This document shows positions 8,483-17,193 of a stretch of 64,000 nt of DNA, one piece after another. Numbering within the stretch: position 1 is the first letter of the stretch; every line of letters begins with the position of its first letter. The notes under the pieces are model-generated. The model had not been told where the DNA came from, ran no database searches, and worked only from the letters and a program-made list of their open reading frames with translations. The DNA comes from Segatella baroniae B14. Its GTDB lineage: Bacteria > Bacteroidota > Bacteroidia > Bacteroidales > Bacteroidaceae. Position numbers and translations under genes: made by a program. The stretch covers positions 2,297,001 through 2,361,000 of the forward strand of contig NZ_CP091799.1 of NCBI RefSeq assembly GCF_022024235.1, in the 5' to 3' direction.

Positions 8483-11143
8483 TTAGTTTTTGATGACCTT
8501 CATCGAATACACTTTACCGGTTGTATCGGTAATTTTCATGACGTATACATTGTGAGCGTCAAACTTATCCACTTTCTTGCCGTCTAGCGTAAAGAATTCC
8601 CGTTTGGCAACTTCAATCTGATCCTCATTCCATACCGTGTGAATACCTGTCGTTTCACCTGTAATGGCGATGCCTAATTGCTGTTCGAAACTTGCACCAT
8701 CGGTATCGGTAACCTTAACTGTAATCATGCCGATTCCACCTTCTTCTTTCGCTTGAACAGTAATGATAGAGTCGGATACGGTAGCGACAAAAAGGGGACT
8801 ATTGGAGGTAATGGAATAGACCGGTTCAGAAGTCTCACCGTTGAAGCCGTAGAAGCCACGGAAGTAAGGCTTCATATTGATGGTCTTACTTTCGTTAGGT
8901 GCTACTATCAGGTAAGGATGCGCCATAAAGTCGAGATAATCTTCGAGAAGCGTGTAGCCATCGTTATCAGGGTCATCATTGTGATTAGCCGTGTTGATAT
9001 CACTGTTGATAACTTTTTCATACCAGTTAGGCATACCATCTTGATCAGTATCGAAGTCGGCAGAGCGATGTTCTTCAGGATATACCTCCCATCCACCAGC
9101 ATCATCTTCATGGTCGATTTCCCCCTTGATACCAGAGCGTGAACCTGTATAGGTATAGGTACCCTCTATGGCTTCCCGAATGACACGGAGATGCTGGTCG
9201 TCGCGCATCGGCATGGTTGCTCCACCGTCACTGGTAACTATCTTGAGGGCATCCTTTGCAGTGTGAATGGTGGCATAAGAAGCAAAGAGAGGCTCGTCTA
9301 CTAGATACTTATAAGTGGTAGGTATATTACCGGTAGCCTTGTAAGTTTCCCCTTTTTTGTCGTAAGTAAGTGTATGGTTCTTATTTTCACGGATGTTACC
9401 ACTTACGTAAGCCTGATCTACACCGTCCGGAGCTATGGCATCCTCGAAATCTTGCGAGAAGAGAATTTTCTTGTTGGTATCGGCCCCCATCTTATAGTAG
9501 TTGTTCACGAAGTTTACAGCATGGCAGTTACCATCGGTGGTACGACTATGCCAGTTGTAGCATACATTATTAAAGAGATCGAGTCCACCGATAGGACGAT
9601 TTTGCCCATCCATACCACCCCCCATACTCCAGTTGCGTCCCTCACAGTTGAGTAAGAGATTATGATGCCATGAACCGATACGCCCATCGATAGTAGCTGC
9701 ATAGCCATGATTCGTGCCCGCAGAATAATTCTTATGATCAGCGATACCTAAGGCTTCGGCTATCATTGAATATTGGAAAGATACATTCAACGCACCCCGT
9801 CCAGATACCGTCTCATCGGTACCCCAAGCAGCCGTGGTATGGTCTACGATACTATGGTTGGCACCACTCATTCCCATAGCATTACCCGTATCACCATATC
9901 CATGCTTGAATCGCATAAATCGGCAGATGTTATCGCTACCGATATTCACATTAGAAGCCTTCAGACAGATACCCTTACCAGGAGCCGTCTGTCCGGCAAT
10001 GGTGATATATGGATTTGTAAAGACTGCAGAAAAATCCATAACGATGATGCCCGATACATCGAAGACGATGGTATGAGGCTCACTGATGTCTGTCAGTCCA
10101 TAAAGCAGTGACCCAGGGTTATGGTCGTTGTTAAGATTCGTAACATGATAAACCGAGCCGCCACGACCACCTAATGCATATCGGCCATAGCCCTCGGCGC
10201 CAGGAAAAGCCAAATGACAAGGGCGGAATGACCATGGTGTACCCCGGTAGATGTTACCTTCAGCATCCACTTCATCTATACGCCACCAGTAACGTTGCAT
10301 GGAGGAAAGACCAGTCTGTGTAAAAGAAGTGTTCTCACCTTCATATAGATACGCATCGCTTTGTGCTACCTCGGCAGAGTCGGTACCCAGTACCAATTTA
10401 TGAGCTACGGCTCCTACGGCAGCAGTCCAAGAGAACTGTACCGTGCCATCTTCCTGTCCGGCATGATAATCTTGATTAGATGGAGTAGGATCTGTAGCTG
10501 TCATAGCAGCCACATCAAATTCGAGTCCATTAAGCATCATGCTCGTTGTAGAGTAAGTCTTGCCCGATTCAGGAGTGGTGGCATAGGTAATCACAACGGG
10601 TTCACCCTCTTTGGCCGTAAAGGTAATATACGAAGACCCCGCCTCGATGGTACTCTCTGCGCCAGAAGTAAACGGCTTGCCCGAAGCGACGACCTGTCCA
10701 TTAACGCGAACTTCTACATCGGGCATAGACTGGTCTAAGTCAGAATTGTTATGATAAGCTTTCAGCGTATGCGCCCCTGCACTAAGCCCCGTAATGGTGA
10801 GAATAAGCGAAGAGCTTCCTTCGGTCGTTTTCACCATGTTACCATCAACCAGATTACAAGCCACGACTTCATCAGCGATGACACGAAGCCCTTTACTCTC
10901 TACATACGTCTTGTTCCAATTACTTCCTACAGCAGAGGCAGCCCCTCCGGCTGTAATCGTAATCGATACGCCATTATCGAACGACTTGGTATCACTGGAG
11001 GCACGAGGTACGGCCCATGAGGTGTAATTTAATTCGGTATCCTTGCCCATGGTCGTTTTTCCTGGTAGGTCAAAATCAATCATTTGTGCATGAGCGGATA
11101 AAGCTGCTGCGACAGCAGTAGTCATCAAGATGATTTTTTTCAT
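8483..11143 (-). CDS. Secreted multidomain PL1-family pectate lyase with C-terminal sorting-like tail
   Basis: This 886-residue enzyme probably cleaves de-esterified polygalacturonan by calcium-dependent beta-elimination. A signal peptide ends SAHAQ. Residues about 20-210 form a beta-sandwich, and about 225-310 a fibronectin-III-like module (YWWRIDEVDAEGN). The PL1 beta-helix starts at FPGAEGYGRYALGGRGG (about 315) and includes ITIAGQTAPGKG, DHTTAAWGTDE and NNVCYNWHSRTTDGN. DTDQDGMPNWYE and DPDNDGYTLLEDY are Ca-binding, thrombospondin-3-like stretches. The last ~55 residues (FFTLDGKKVDKF to a basic end) resemble a type IX-style tail. It is transcribed against all its neighbours and lies beside an intergenic repeat; base and codon use look slightly different from adjacent genes, which may mean insertion or rearrangement. 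The same architecture, without the tail, recurs at 38979-41477. Confidence 0.93.
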   Translation of the reverse strand: MKKIILMTTAVAAALSAHAQMIDFDLPGKTTMGKDTELNYTSWAVPRASSDTKSFDNGVSITITAGGAASAVGSNWNKTYVESKGLRVIADEVVACNLVDGNMVKTTEGSSSLILTITGLSAGAHTLKAYHNNSDLDQSMPDVEVRVNGQVVASGKPFTSGAESTIEAGSSYITFTAKEGEPVVITYATTPESGKTYSTTSMMLNGLEFDVAAMTATDPTPSNQDYHAGQEDGTVQFSWTAAVGAVAHKLVLGTDSAEVAQSDAYLYEGENTSFTQTGLSSMQRYWWRIDEVDAEGNIYRGTPWSFRPCHLAFPGAEGYGRYALGGRGGSVYHVTNLNNDHNPGSLLYGLTDISEPHTIVFDVSGIIVMDFSAVFTNPYITIAGQTAPGKGICLKASNVNIGSDNICRFMRFKHGYGDTGNAMGMSGANHSIVDHTTAAWGTDETVSGRGALNVSFQYSMIAEALGIADHKNYSAGTNHGYAATIDGRIGSWHHNLLLNCEGRNWSMGGGMDGQNRPIGGLDLFNNVCYNWHSRTTDGNCHAVNFVNNYYKMGADTNKKILFSQDFEDAIAPDGVDQAYVSGNIRENKNHTLTYDKKGETYKATGNIPTTYKYLVDEPLFASYATIHTAKDALKIVTSDGGATMPMRDDQHLRVIREAIEGTYTYTGSRSGIKGEIDHEDDAGGWEVYPEEHRSADFDTDQDGMPNWYEKVINSDINTANHNDDPDNDGYTLLEDYLDFMAHPYLIVAPNESKTINMKPYFRGFYGFNGETSEPVYSITSNSPLFVATVSDSIITVQAKEEGGIGMITVKVTDTDGASFEQQLGIAITGETTGIHTVWNEDQIEVAKREFFTLDGKKVDKFDAHNVYVMKITDTTGKVYSMKVIKN

Positions 11144-11212
11144 GCTAATCTTGTGTTATTTTTTTGAAAAGGTTAATAGATTAATGATTAGGATAAGCAT
11201 TATTATCGGTTA

Positions 11213-11220
11213 CAAAAATA
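11213..11220 (-). promoter_or_regulatory. Likely -7 element for the leftward pectate lyase
   Basis: Read leftward, the bases give TATTTTTG, a TAnnTTTG match about 70 bp before the start codon at 11143. For the rightward gene at 11348 I see no clear -7 element in 11221-11347; that stretch is AT-rich and otherwise featureless. Confidence 0.45.
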
Positions 11221-11347
11221 ATGAATTATTGATAAACAGAAGAGAAATATTATTTAAAAGTAAATAGAAACAAAAAAGATGTAGGTTACAAAAACAACAC
11301 TTTATCGTCTTATTGACAGAAAACAGAAAACAATATATTAACTGAAG

Positions 11348-13087
11348 ATGAAACAGAAATTAGTTTTAGCATCTTGTGTTCTGGCCTTGGCTCCAAATAT
11401 AGCGAAGGCACAGTACCCTCAAATTACAGATGAGGCTCAGCAAAAGTTTGAGAATCTTCGTAAGGAGTGGACAGCTCATTCAGACTCAGCATGGGCTGTA
11501 GCTTTTCCTATTGTAAAGAAAGAAGCTATGGAAGGTCGTCCTTATGTGCCATGGGCTTTCCGTCCATACGATTTGCGTCAGGCTAAGATTCCTGCATTCC
11601 CAGGTGCAGAAGGTGGTGGTATGTATACCTTCGGTGGCCGTGGTGGTAAAGTGCTTACCGTTACGAATCTGAATGATGATGGTGTAGGCTCTTTCCGTTG
11701 GGCTTGTGAACAGGGTGGTGCTCGTATCGTTGTCTTTAATGTATCGGGTAATATCGTACTGAAGACCCCTATCATTGTTCGTGCTCCTTATATCACTATC
11801 GCAGGTCAGACTGCTCCCGGTGAAGGTATCCAGATTTCTGGTGAGTCATTCCAAGTAAATACACATGATGTTATCGTTCGTCATATGCGTTTCCGCCGTG
11901 GTAATACCAATGTATGGAACCGTGAGGATAGCTTCGGTGGTAATCCTGTTGGTAATATTATGATAGACCACTGCTCTTGCGAGTGGGGTCTCGATGAGAA
12001 TATCTCTTTCTACCGCCATATGTTTGATATGGGCGATGGTAAACCTATGCGCAAAGAGCCAACTGTGAATGTAACTATTCAGAATACCATTTCTGCTAAG
12101 GCTCTCGATACCTATAACCATGCTTTCGGTAGTACCATTGGTGGTGAGAATGCTTCGTTCATGCGTAATGTATGGGCTGATAATACTGGTCGTAACCCTT
12201 CTATCGGTTGGGGTGGTGTATTCAACTTTGTGAATAACATCGTTTATAACTGGGTACATCGTACTTGTGATGGTGGTGAGTTCTCTACCATGAGCAACTT
12301 CATTAACAACTATTACAAACCAGGTCCTGCTACACCTAAGGAAGGTAATATTGCTTATCGTATTGTGAAGAGCGAAAGCCGTAGTAAGAACCTCTTCCCT
12401 TATCCTCAGTTTGGCCGTATCTATGCCGAAGGTAACATCATGGAAGGTAATGCTGCTGTAACAGCAGACAACTGGAATGGTGGTATCCAGACCGCTGATA
12501 AGGATGGTGTAATCGGTGACGATGTAAAGGCTTTGATGCGTAGCAATGAGCCTTTCGTTATGCCATACATGACCATTATTCCTAAGGAGCAGACCTTTGA
12601 CAAGGTACTCGACAACGTAGGTGCTATGGTACCATGCCGTGATATTATCGATGAACGTATCATAGAAGAAGTTCGTACCGGTAAGCCTTATGTCGCTAAG
12701 AAGTTTGATAAGAAGCATCCTTATGGTGATGTAACCGGTTTGTCAAAGAAGTCACAGAACGCAGAAGGCTACTTCAAGTATCGCCGTATGGAGAACGACT
12801 CTTATAAGCTTGGTATCATCACAGATATCAGCCAGATGGGTGGTTTCCCTCAGTATAAGAAGGTAAAACCTTACAAGGATAGCGACGGCGACGGTATGCC
12901 AGATGAGTGGGAGGTAGCTAACGGCTTGAATCCTAATGATCCATCTGATGCTAATGGCGATATCAACGGTGACGGTTATACCAACATCGAAAAGTATATC
13001 AACGCTATCGATACCAAGAAGAAGGTAGACTGGACTAATGTAAAGAACAATTACGATACACTTGCCGAAAAGGGTAAGTTGATGTAA
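11348..13087 (+). CDS. Secreted PL1-family pectate lyase
   Basis: This is a 579-residue pectate lyase-like enzyme. The signal peptide ends near AKAQ (22). An ~60-residue helical lead-in precedes the PL1 beta-helix, which begins IPAFPGAEGGGMYTFGGRGG (about 80) and contains FNVSGNIVLKTPI, ITIAGQTAPGEG, VRHMRFRRGN, IMIDHCSCEWGLDEN and FNFVNNIVYNW. Near the C-terminus DSDGDGMPDEWE and DINGDGYTNIEKYINA form calcium-binding, dockerin/TSP3-like loops. Unlike the 886-residue enzyme it has no sandwich modules and no sorting-like tail. It starts an operon with DUF3826 (11 bp gap) and the DUF4955-like gene. Synonymous codons are strongly biased (CGT, GGT), as in the SusC and SusD genes, suggesting high expression. 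Confidence 0.94.
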   Translation: MKQKLVLASCVLALAPNIAKAQYPQITDEAQQKFENLRKEWTAHSDSAWAVAFPIVKKEAMEGRPYVPWAFRPYDLRQAKIPAFPGAEGGGMYTFGGRGGKVLTVTNLNDDGVGSFRWACEQGGARIVVFNVSGNIVLKTPIIVRAPYITIAGQTAPGEGIQISGESFQVNTHDVIVRHMRFRRGNTNVWNREDSFGGNPVGNIMIDHCSCEWGLDENISFYRHMFDMGDGKPMRKEPTVNVTIQNTISAKALDTYNHAFGSTIGGENASFMRNVWADNTGRNPSIGWGGVFNFVNNIVYNWVHRTCDGGEFSTMSNFINNYYKPGPATPKEGNIAYRIVKSESRSKNLFPYPQFGRIYAEGNIMEGNAAVTADNWNGGIQTADKDGVIGDDVKALMRSNEPFVMPYMTIIPKEQTFDKVLDNVGAMVPCRDIIDERIIEEVRTGKPYVAKKFDKKHPYGDVTGLSKKSQNAEGYFKYRRMENDSYKLGIITDISQMGGFPQYKKVKPYKDSDGDGMPDEWEVANGLNPNDPSDANGDINGDGYTNIEKYINAIDTKKKVDWTNVKNNYDTLAEKGKLM

Positions 13088-13098
13088 GACGAACAAAT

Positions 13099-13692
13099 AT
13101 GAAAAAAGGGTTAGTTATTATAGGTTTAGTTTTGCTTTCGACATCTGTTCATGCACAGGTAGCTTTGGACAGTGTCGGAAGAAAGGCTGACTATGTAAAA
13201 AGTATCCTCGGTAGATCTGAGAAAATAGTTAATGGTCTGAATCTGACCAGCGACTATACTCGTAAGAATGTAGTTAACATCGTTTGTAACCGTTATTTTT
13301 ACCTGAGTGATTGTGAGGATAAATTGAAGGGTGATGCTCTGCAGGCAGAACTCTATAGACACCATTTTGAATTTGCGGCAGCTTTAGGCAATTATCTTTC
13401 TGACAAGGAGATAGAAGCCGTGAAAGATGGTATGACATATGGTGTAGTGCCTAAAACTTATCAGGCCTATCAGGATATGATTCCTTCTCTCAAGGAAAAT
13501 GAAAAACTGCAGATACTCAACTGGCTGAAAGAGGCCCGTGAATTTGCTGTAGATGCAGGTACATCAAAAGCTAAACATGGATGGTTTGGCAAGTATAAGG
13601 GACGTATTAACAACTGGCTCTCTCAGCGAGGCTATGACCTCAATAAAGAGCGCGAAGGTTGGAATAAGCGTATTGCAGCTCAGAAAAAGTAA
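13099..13692 (+). CDS. DUF3826 secreted protein
   Basis: This is a 197-residue exported protein with a signal peptide ending VHAQ (about 20) and a mainly helical body. The sequence, with RKNVVNIVCNRYFYLSD and FGKYKGRINNWLSQRGYDL, matches what I recall of DUF3826, a small family that recurs in Bacteroidetes pectin and rhamnogalacturonan loci, usually beside a PL1 enzyme. No catalytic motif is evident and the function is unknown. It sits 11 bp after the pectate lyase and 4 bp before the DUF4955-like gene, so the three are almost certainly translated from one message and may act as a periplasmic or surface complex (inference). Confidence 0.85.
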   Translation: MKKGLVIIGLVLLSTSVHAQVALDSVGRKADYVKSILGRSEKIVNGLNLTSDYTRKNVVNIVCNRYFYLSDCEDKLKGDALQAELYRHHFEFAAALGNYLSDKEIEAVKDGMTYGVVPKTYQAYQDMIPSLKENEKLQILNWLKEAREFAVDAGTSKAKHGWFGKYKGRINNWLSQRGYDLNKEREGWNKRIAAQKK

Positions 13693-13696
13693 TTTC

Positions 13697-16600
13697 ATGA
13701 GAAAGTTATTGATTATAGTATTAGTTGCCTTAGGGGTTGTGCAGGTGTCTGCACAACCCTTCCCATTAGATTATAGCTATGTAGGTTATCGCCAGTGTGA
13801 ACAGGCAATCCCTAATGCTCCAGTCAAGGTGTATGTGTCGTGTGAAACAGGTGATCAGAGTGCTCGTATACAGAAAGCTCTCGACTATGTAGCTCGACAA
13901 AAAATGGACAAGAAGACGGGGCTCCGTGGAGCAGTATTGCTCGCTCCTGGTACCTATCACTTGAGCAAAGCTCTTCGTATATCGGCAAGTGGAGTTGTAC
14001 TTCGTGGTTCAGACCGTCAAAAAACGGTGTTGCTGAAAGAAGGGGTTGACCGTGGCGCTGTAGTCTATGTAGAGGGACAAGACAACCGACAGATTACAGA
14101 TACCTTGGCCATTACGGGTTCTGTGGCTTTAGGTAATAAGCAACTATCCTTGTCGGGTAAGGCGCTCAGCCAAATCAAAGCAGGCACAGAGGTCGTCGTT
14201 TATCGCCCGTCTACTCAGAGTTGGATCAACAAGCTACAATGTGCAAGTTTCGGTGGTGGTAAGGATATGGGCTACTGGGGCTGGCATCCGGGCGAGGCAG
14301 ATGTGGAATGGAGCCGTACGGTGACCCATGTTCAAGGAAATCAAGTTACCCTTGATGCTCCTCTGAGTATGGAACTTCAGGCTTCTGACGCAGACAGTAA
14401 GGTGCTTTTGTATCGTTGGTCTGGTCGAATCGTGAATGCAGGTGTAGAAAATCTCACGATACAGTCAGCTTATCATACTAAGTATGCCATGGACGAAGAC
14501 CATGCCTGGAATGGTGTGTATATCGCCCATGCTAAAGATTGCTGGGTACGTCTTGTCGATTTCAGAAATCTATCGGGTTCAGCTGTTGTCGTTCAACGTA
14601 GTGGTTCACAGATTACCGTAGAAGACTGTACTTCTAAGCATCCTGTATCCGAATTAGGAGGTTATCGTCGTCGTACCTTCCTCACCTTTGGAGAAAAATG
14701 TCTTTTCCAACGTTTGTATTCAGAAGAGGGTATCAACGATTTTGCTGCAGGTATAGTAGCTGCCGGTCCTAATGCCTTTGTACAGTGTGAAAGTCGCAAT
14801 TCGCATGGGTTTAGCGGTAGTATCGGTTCTTGGGCTACGGGGTTACTCTTTGATATCGTTGATATTGATGGCGATGATATCCGTATGGGTAATCTTCGTT
14901 TAGAGAAATATGGTACAGGCTGGAATACTGCCAACAGTACAGCTTATCAGTGTTCTGCTGCTGCGATTCAGGCTGATAGTCTGCCAGATGGCTCGGCTAA
15001 TTATGTCTATGGTTCGTGGGCACAGTTCTCGGGTACAGGTTATTATGATGAGCTGAATAACCATGTGAAGCCATGGAGCCTTTTCGCACAGCAATTAGGT
15101 AAGCGCCTGGGGCATGACGTCTCATCGATTACCCGTACCTATGTGCGTAATACGGGAGCTTCGAGCAATCCACCAATAGAGGTAGCTCAACAAATGGCTC
15201 GCGAAGCACACCAGCCTCGTATGACGATGGATATGTGGATTGATAGTGCACAGTTTACGGCATCTGTATCTGCAAAGGGTGCACTTGCTGTAGATCGCAT
15301 TAAAGATGAGCAACCTATCAATCAGGTGAATCATACTTTTGCTATCGAGAATGGTAAACTCGTCATGGATCATGCCCTTGTAGTGGGTAATCGTCATAAT
15401 TCACCTTGGTGGAACGGACGCGTAAAATATTCAGCCTTCCCTAAACTGCCATATGGTCTGACTCGTTTTGTACCAGGTATGGAGGGTGATGGGCGCACAG
15501 ACCGTGTGGATAGTGTTATCCAGAAGATGGTCAACAGTCATACCGTACTCTATGCGCAGAATTATGGTTTGTGGTACGATCGCCGTCGAGATGACCATGA
15601 GCGTGTTCGTCGTCGTGATGGTGATGTGTGGGGCCCATTCTATGAGCAGCCACAAGCCCGCAGTGGTGAAGGAAAAGCATGGGATGGTCTGAGCAAATAT
15701 GATATGGAACGCCTCAATCCTTGGTATTATGCCCGTCTGAACGAGTTTGCCCAGAAGGGTGCTTCACAAGGATTACTCCTCATGAACCAACACTATTTTC
15801 AACATAATATCTTAGAAGCCGGTGCTCACTGGGTAGACTGTCCTTGGCGTACAGCTAATAATATCAATCATACAGGATTCCCAGAGCCCGTTCCTTTTAC
15901 AGGTGATAAACGTATCTTTATGGCTGATTACTTCTATGACCTGACAGATCCTGTTCGTAAGCATCTGCATCAGAAGTATATCATGGATGTATTAGATGCG
16001 TTTGCCGATCAGCCGAATGTCATCCATTCTATCGGTGAAGAGTTTACAGGACCACTTGCTTTTGTACAATTTTGGTTGGATACTGTTAAGGAGTGGGAAG
16101 CCAAGCGTGGTAAAAAGGCTATGGTAGCTCTGGCTGTTAATAAGGATGTACAGGATGCTATTCTGCAAGATGAAGCCAGAAGTGAAGTGGTGGATATTAT
16201 CAATATTGAACAGTGGTATTATCATGCCAAAGGACTCTATGAGCCGGGTGGTGGCTTGAATCTGGCACCTCGTCAGTTCCAGCGCCAAAACCGTACGGGT
16301 AAGATAACCTTCGATCATGTCTATCGTGGGGTAAGTGAATATCGTAAAGCTTATCCAAACAAGGCTGTCGTGTATTATGCATCGGGTTATCCACAAATGG
16401 CCTGGGCTGTATTGATGGCTGGTGGCTCTTGTCCAAATCTCCCTGTTACAGATACAGCCTTCCTCAAATCGGTTGCTTCTATGCAGCCGACCTATCATGA
16501 AGAAGGCAATAGTATGATGGCTAATCGTCAGGGTGATGCCGTATTCTATCTAGAGAAAGGCAATGCCGACCTGATAAACCGGTTATCATCAGCTTCTGGT

Positions 16601-16723
16601 TCTCTGTATCAGATTGATGAAAAGACAGGTGATATGACTCTACTTTTAAAGAATAGTATACGTAGTAATATGAAAAAATATCTTGACAAGAAAGGTGTAT
16701 ACTGGTGGAAAGCAAAAAACTAA
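13697..16723 (+). CDS. Large DUF4955-type protein: beta-helix plus glycosidase-like C-terminal half
   Basis: The start is the ATG at 13697, giving a clean signal peptide (MRKLLIIVLVALGVVQVSAQ); reading from 13553 would overlap DUF3826. The product is 1008 residues. The N-terminal half (about 35-480) looks like a pectate-lyase-superfamily beta-helix: GAVLLAPGTYHLSKALRISA, then repeats such as AKDCWVRLVDFRNLSGSAVV. The C-terminal part (about 600-960) looks like a TIM-barrel glycosidase, with HSIGEEFTGPLAF (Glu781/Glu782) and DIINIEQWYYH (Glu838) as possible catalytic acids; this is inference. I link it to DUF4955 (and possibly DUF6298) proteins of pectin loci. It is the last gene of the PL1-DUF3826 operon and is closed by a terminator. 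Confidence 0.85.
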   Translation: MRKLLIIVLVALGVVQVSAQPFPLDYSYVGYRQCEQAIPNAPVKVYVSCETGDQSARIQKALDYVARQKMDKKTGLRGAVLLAPGTYHLSKALRISASGVVLRGSDRQKTVLLKEGVDRGAVVYVEGQDNRQITDTLAITGSVALGNKQLSLSGKALSQIKAGTEVVVYRPSTQSWINKLQCASFGGGKDMGYWGWHPGEADVEWSRTVTHVQGNQVTLDAPLSMELQASDADSKVLLYRWSGRIVNAGVENLTIQSAYHTKYAMDEDHAWNGVYIAHAKDCWVRLVDFRNLSGSAVVVQRSGSQITVEDCTSKHPVSELGGYRRRTFLTFGEKCLFQRLYSEEGINDFAAGIVAAGPNAFVQCESRNSHGFSGSIGSWATGLLFDIVDIDGDDIRMGNLRLEKYGTGWNTANSTAYQCSAAAIQADSLPDGSANYVYGSWAQFSGTGYYDELNNHVKPWSLFAQQLGKRLGHDVSSITRTYVRNTGASSNPPIEVAQQMAREAHQPRMTMDMWIDSAQFTASVSAKGALAVDRIKDEQPINQVNHTFAIENGKLVMDHALVVGNRHNSPWWNGRVKYSAFPKLPYGLTRFVPGMEGDGRTDRVDSVIQKMVNSHTVLYAQNYGLWYDRRRDDHERVRRRDGDVWGPFYEQPQARSGEGKAWDGLSKYDMERLNPWYYARLNEFAQKGASQGLLLMNQHYFQHNILEAGAHWVDCPWRTANNINHTGFPEPVPFTGDKRIFMADYFYDLTDPVRKHLHQKYIMDVLDAFADQPNVIHSIGEEFTGPLAFVQFWLDTVKEWEAKRGKKAMVALAVNKDVQDAILQDEARSEVVDIINIEQWYYHAKGLYEPGGGLNLAPRQFQRQNRTGKITFDHVYRGVSEYRKAYPNKAVVYYASGYPQMAWAVLMAGGSCPNLPVTDTAFLKSVASMQPTYHEEGNSMMANRQGDAVFYLEKGNADLINRLSSASGSLYQIDEKTGDMTLLLKNSIRSNMKKYLDKKGVYWWKAKN

Positions 16724-16743
16724 ATTAGAGGTTAATTATATAA

Positions 16744-16783
16744 GTCCCCAATGAATCTTCGGATTTGTTGGGGACATTTTTTT
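16744..16783 (+). terminator. Terminator with TTCG tetraloop
   Basis: A 14-bp imperfect stem (16744-16757 with 16762-16775), a TTCG loop and seven T lie 20 bp after the stop of the DUF4955-like gene. Confidence 0.92.
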
Positions 16784-16841
16784 GATTCGTACGTCTTATC
16801 TATACAATATATAGTAGAGACATATAAATAGAGAGATTGTT

Positions 16842-17072
16842 ATGACCGAAAACGTGTATAATCTATTAGCAGATCCACAATTCCTTAAATCCATTTTGGA
16901 TGGAAATCTGATGCCAAGAGATATTCAATATTCTTCTCATTTACATCCAACGCAGGAGGATATTGATGAAGCTAAGCAGATTTTGCTCCATTTGGATGAA
17001 GAAGAATGTTGCATACCTCAAGAAGAATTGATAGCCTTAAAAAAACGCATAAAAGTAGCTTTAGAAGTCTAA
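16842..17072 (+). CDS. Small acidic protein of unknown function
   Basis: The ORF is 76 codons with a purine-rich ribosome site (GAGAGATT) just before the ATG. The protein is soluble, predicted helical and acidic in the middle (DEAKQILLHLDEEECC), and has no signal peptide or known motif. It lies between a terminator and the ECF sigma factor, whose promoter is downstream of this gene, so it is probably a separate short transcript. A role as a partner or regulator of the sigma factor is possible only from position. Good codon structure and ribosome site favour a real gene. Confidence 0.6.
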   Translation: MTENVYNLLADPQFLKSILDGNLMPRDIQYSSHLHPTQEDIDEAKQILLHLDEEECCIPQEELIALKKRIKVALEV

Positions 17073-17152
17073 AATGGGATAAAAAAGTAGGTAAATACCG
17101 ATTTTTACCACTTTTATATCTGATTTTGCATGCCATTCATACGTCATTTACG

Positions 17153-17160
17153 TAATTTTG
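17153..17160 (+). promoter_or_regulatory. -7 promoter element for the ECF sigma gene
   Basis: TAATTTTG matches TAnnTTTG. A TTTTG stretch at 17124-17128 could serve as the -33 element, at a slightly long spacing of 24 bp. The start codon is 33 bp downstream. Confidence 0.6.
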
Positions 17161-17193
17161 CAATCAACAAACAAACCTATACAACTTACCTAA

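Noticed and set aside
11846..12718. 290-codon leftward open frame
   Set aside because: It lies wholly opposite the PL1 gene, has no signal or domain character, and arises from the biased codons of the real gene.
13553..13696. Longer N-terminus for the DUF4955-like protein
   Set aside because: It would overlap DUF3826 by 140 bp and bury the signal peptide; the ATG at 13697 gives a perfect signal sequence.
15992..16498. 168-codon leftward open frame
   Set aside because: Shadow of the DUF4955-like gene, with no ribosome site and no recognisable protein features.
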